In this document: positions 5,771 through 6,189 of the stretch, in pieces | Numbering within the stretch: the first letter of the stretch is position 1 | Layout of the letters: each line of letters starts with the position of its first letter | Assembly: GCA_016199015.1 (NCBI GenBank) | Contig: JACQHN010000322.1 | Coordinates: 1 to 6,189, forward strand | Direction: 5' to 3' | Source: Nitrospira defluvii | Lineage (GTDB): Bacteria > Nitrospirota > Nitrospiria > Nitrospirales > Nitrospiraceae | DNA: 6,189 bases | Translations under genes and position numbers: made by a program | Notes under the pieces: generated by a model | What the model was told of the DNA's origin: nothing | Database searches by the model: none | What the model saw: the letters and a program-made list of their open reading frames with translations, nothing else

Positions 5771-6189
5771 ATGGACATTGTCGTATTGATCCTTCTCATC
5801 CTTTTGTCCGCGGTGATTTCGGTCGTCGAAGTCGGCTTCTACTCCGTCAACGACACCAAACTCCGCGCCTTGGCCGACCAAGGGAGTAAACGGGCAGAGA
5901 TGGCCCTCCACCTGAGGACCGATCCGCAACGCCTGCTGTTGACCATCCTGGTGGGCGATCGCCTGATCGATACGGCCACGGCGTCCCTCGCGACCATCAT
6001 TGCGCTGAATCGGTTCGGAGGACAGGGCCTGGAAGGGGTGCTCGGTGAAGCCTTTGCGGTGTTAGTCGGGATTCTGACCTTTGTCCTCCTGGTCTTTGCC
6101 GATCTCGTGCCTAAGACCCTGGCTGCCAAGTATTCCGTTCCGGTCGTGCTGAACATGGCCTATCCAGCCTACGCGGCCCAGCAGATGCT
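5771..6189 (+). CDS. DUF21/CNNM-CorC family membrane protein, 5' part (runs off window)
   Basis: The frame is open from the ATG at 5771 to the window end, giving 139 residues. It matches the N-terminal DUF21 transmembrane domain of the CNNM/CorB-CorC (HlyC/CorC) family, inner-membrane proteins linked to magnesium and cobalt export. Hydrophobic segments are visible at about 2-19, 56-79 and 93-110, and a fourth begins near 120. The family signature near residues 108-118 reads VFADLVPKTLA, where most relatives have VFGEIVPKTLA. The usual GN..(V)N motif before helix 2 reads GDRLID (62-67), and the S-G-S-E motif of helix 1 reads SVVE (17-20). Downstream CBS and CorC_HlyC domains would be expected outside the window. 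There is no clear ribosome binding site before this ATG, so the start rests on the match to the family's N-terminus. Confidence 0.8.
   Translation, partial: MDIVVLILLILLSAVISVVEVGFYSVNDTKLRALADQGSKRAEMALHLRTDPQRLLLTILVGDRLIDTATASLATIIALNRFGGQGLEGVLGEAFAVLVGILTFVLLVFADLVPKTLAAKYSVPVVLNMAYPAYAAQQM

Overview
The window reads as a GC-rich bacterial chromosome segment with all recognisable genes on the plus strand. The gene set suggests a Nitrospira-like bacterium (Nitrospirota): a type V (archaeal/thermophile-type) fructose-1,6-bisphosphatase, an imidazolonepropionase-like amidohydrolase, a tandem-ACT protein, RlpA and a CNNM/CorC transporter. That assignment is inferred from family distribution and was not tested by a search.

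Left part (1-2015): the 3' end of an unrecognised gene overlaps by four bases (ATGA) a 557-residue metal-dependent amidohydrolase, so the two are probably one transcription unit. The amidohydrolase keeps every metal ligand of its superfamily but carries about 160 extra C-terminal residues that I do not recognise.

Middle part (2016-4379): a type V fructose-1,6-bisphosphatase gene (fbp) sits between two long gene-free stretches of about 700 and 540 bases. It is conserved along its whole length but has an in-frame TAA at 3391-3393. This separates the metal-binding N-terminal half from the residues that would form the Schiff base in the bifunctional aldolase/phosphatase. The reading frame is the same on both sides and no residues are missing. 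Each gene-free flank holds one copy of a 63-bp direct repeat (59/63 identical). Read antisense, the repeat encodes a short peptide resembling HAD phosphatase motif I.

Right part (4380-6189): a two-ACT-domain protein is followed 11 bases later by the lipoprotein RlpA (double-psi beta-barrel plus SPOR domain, septal peptidoglycan). After 267 bases that can fold into several hairpins comes the 5' part of a DUF21/CNNM-CorC membrane protein. Several positions that are usually conserved polar residues in its transmembrane domain are changed.

The most interesting items are the interrupted fbp, the repeat pair that brackets it, and the unusual CNNM ion-path residues. I saw no tRNA, rRNA, CRISPR array or intact insertion sequence.
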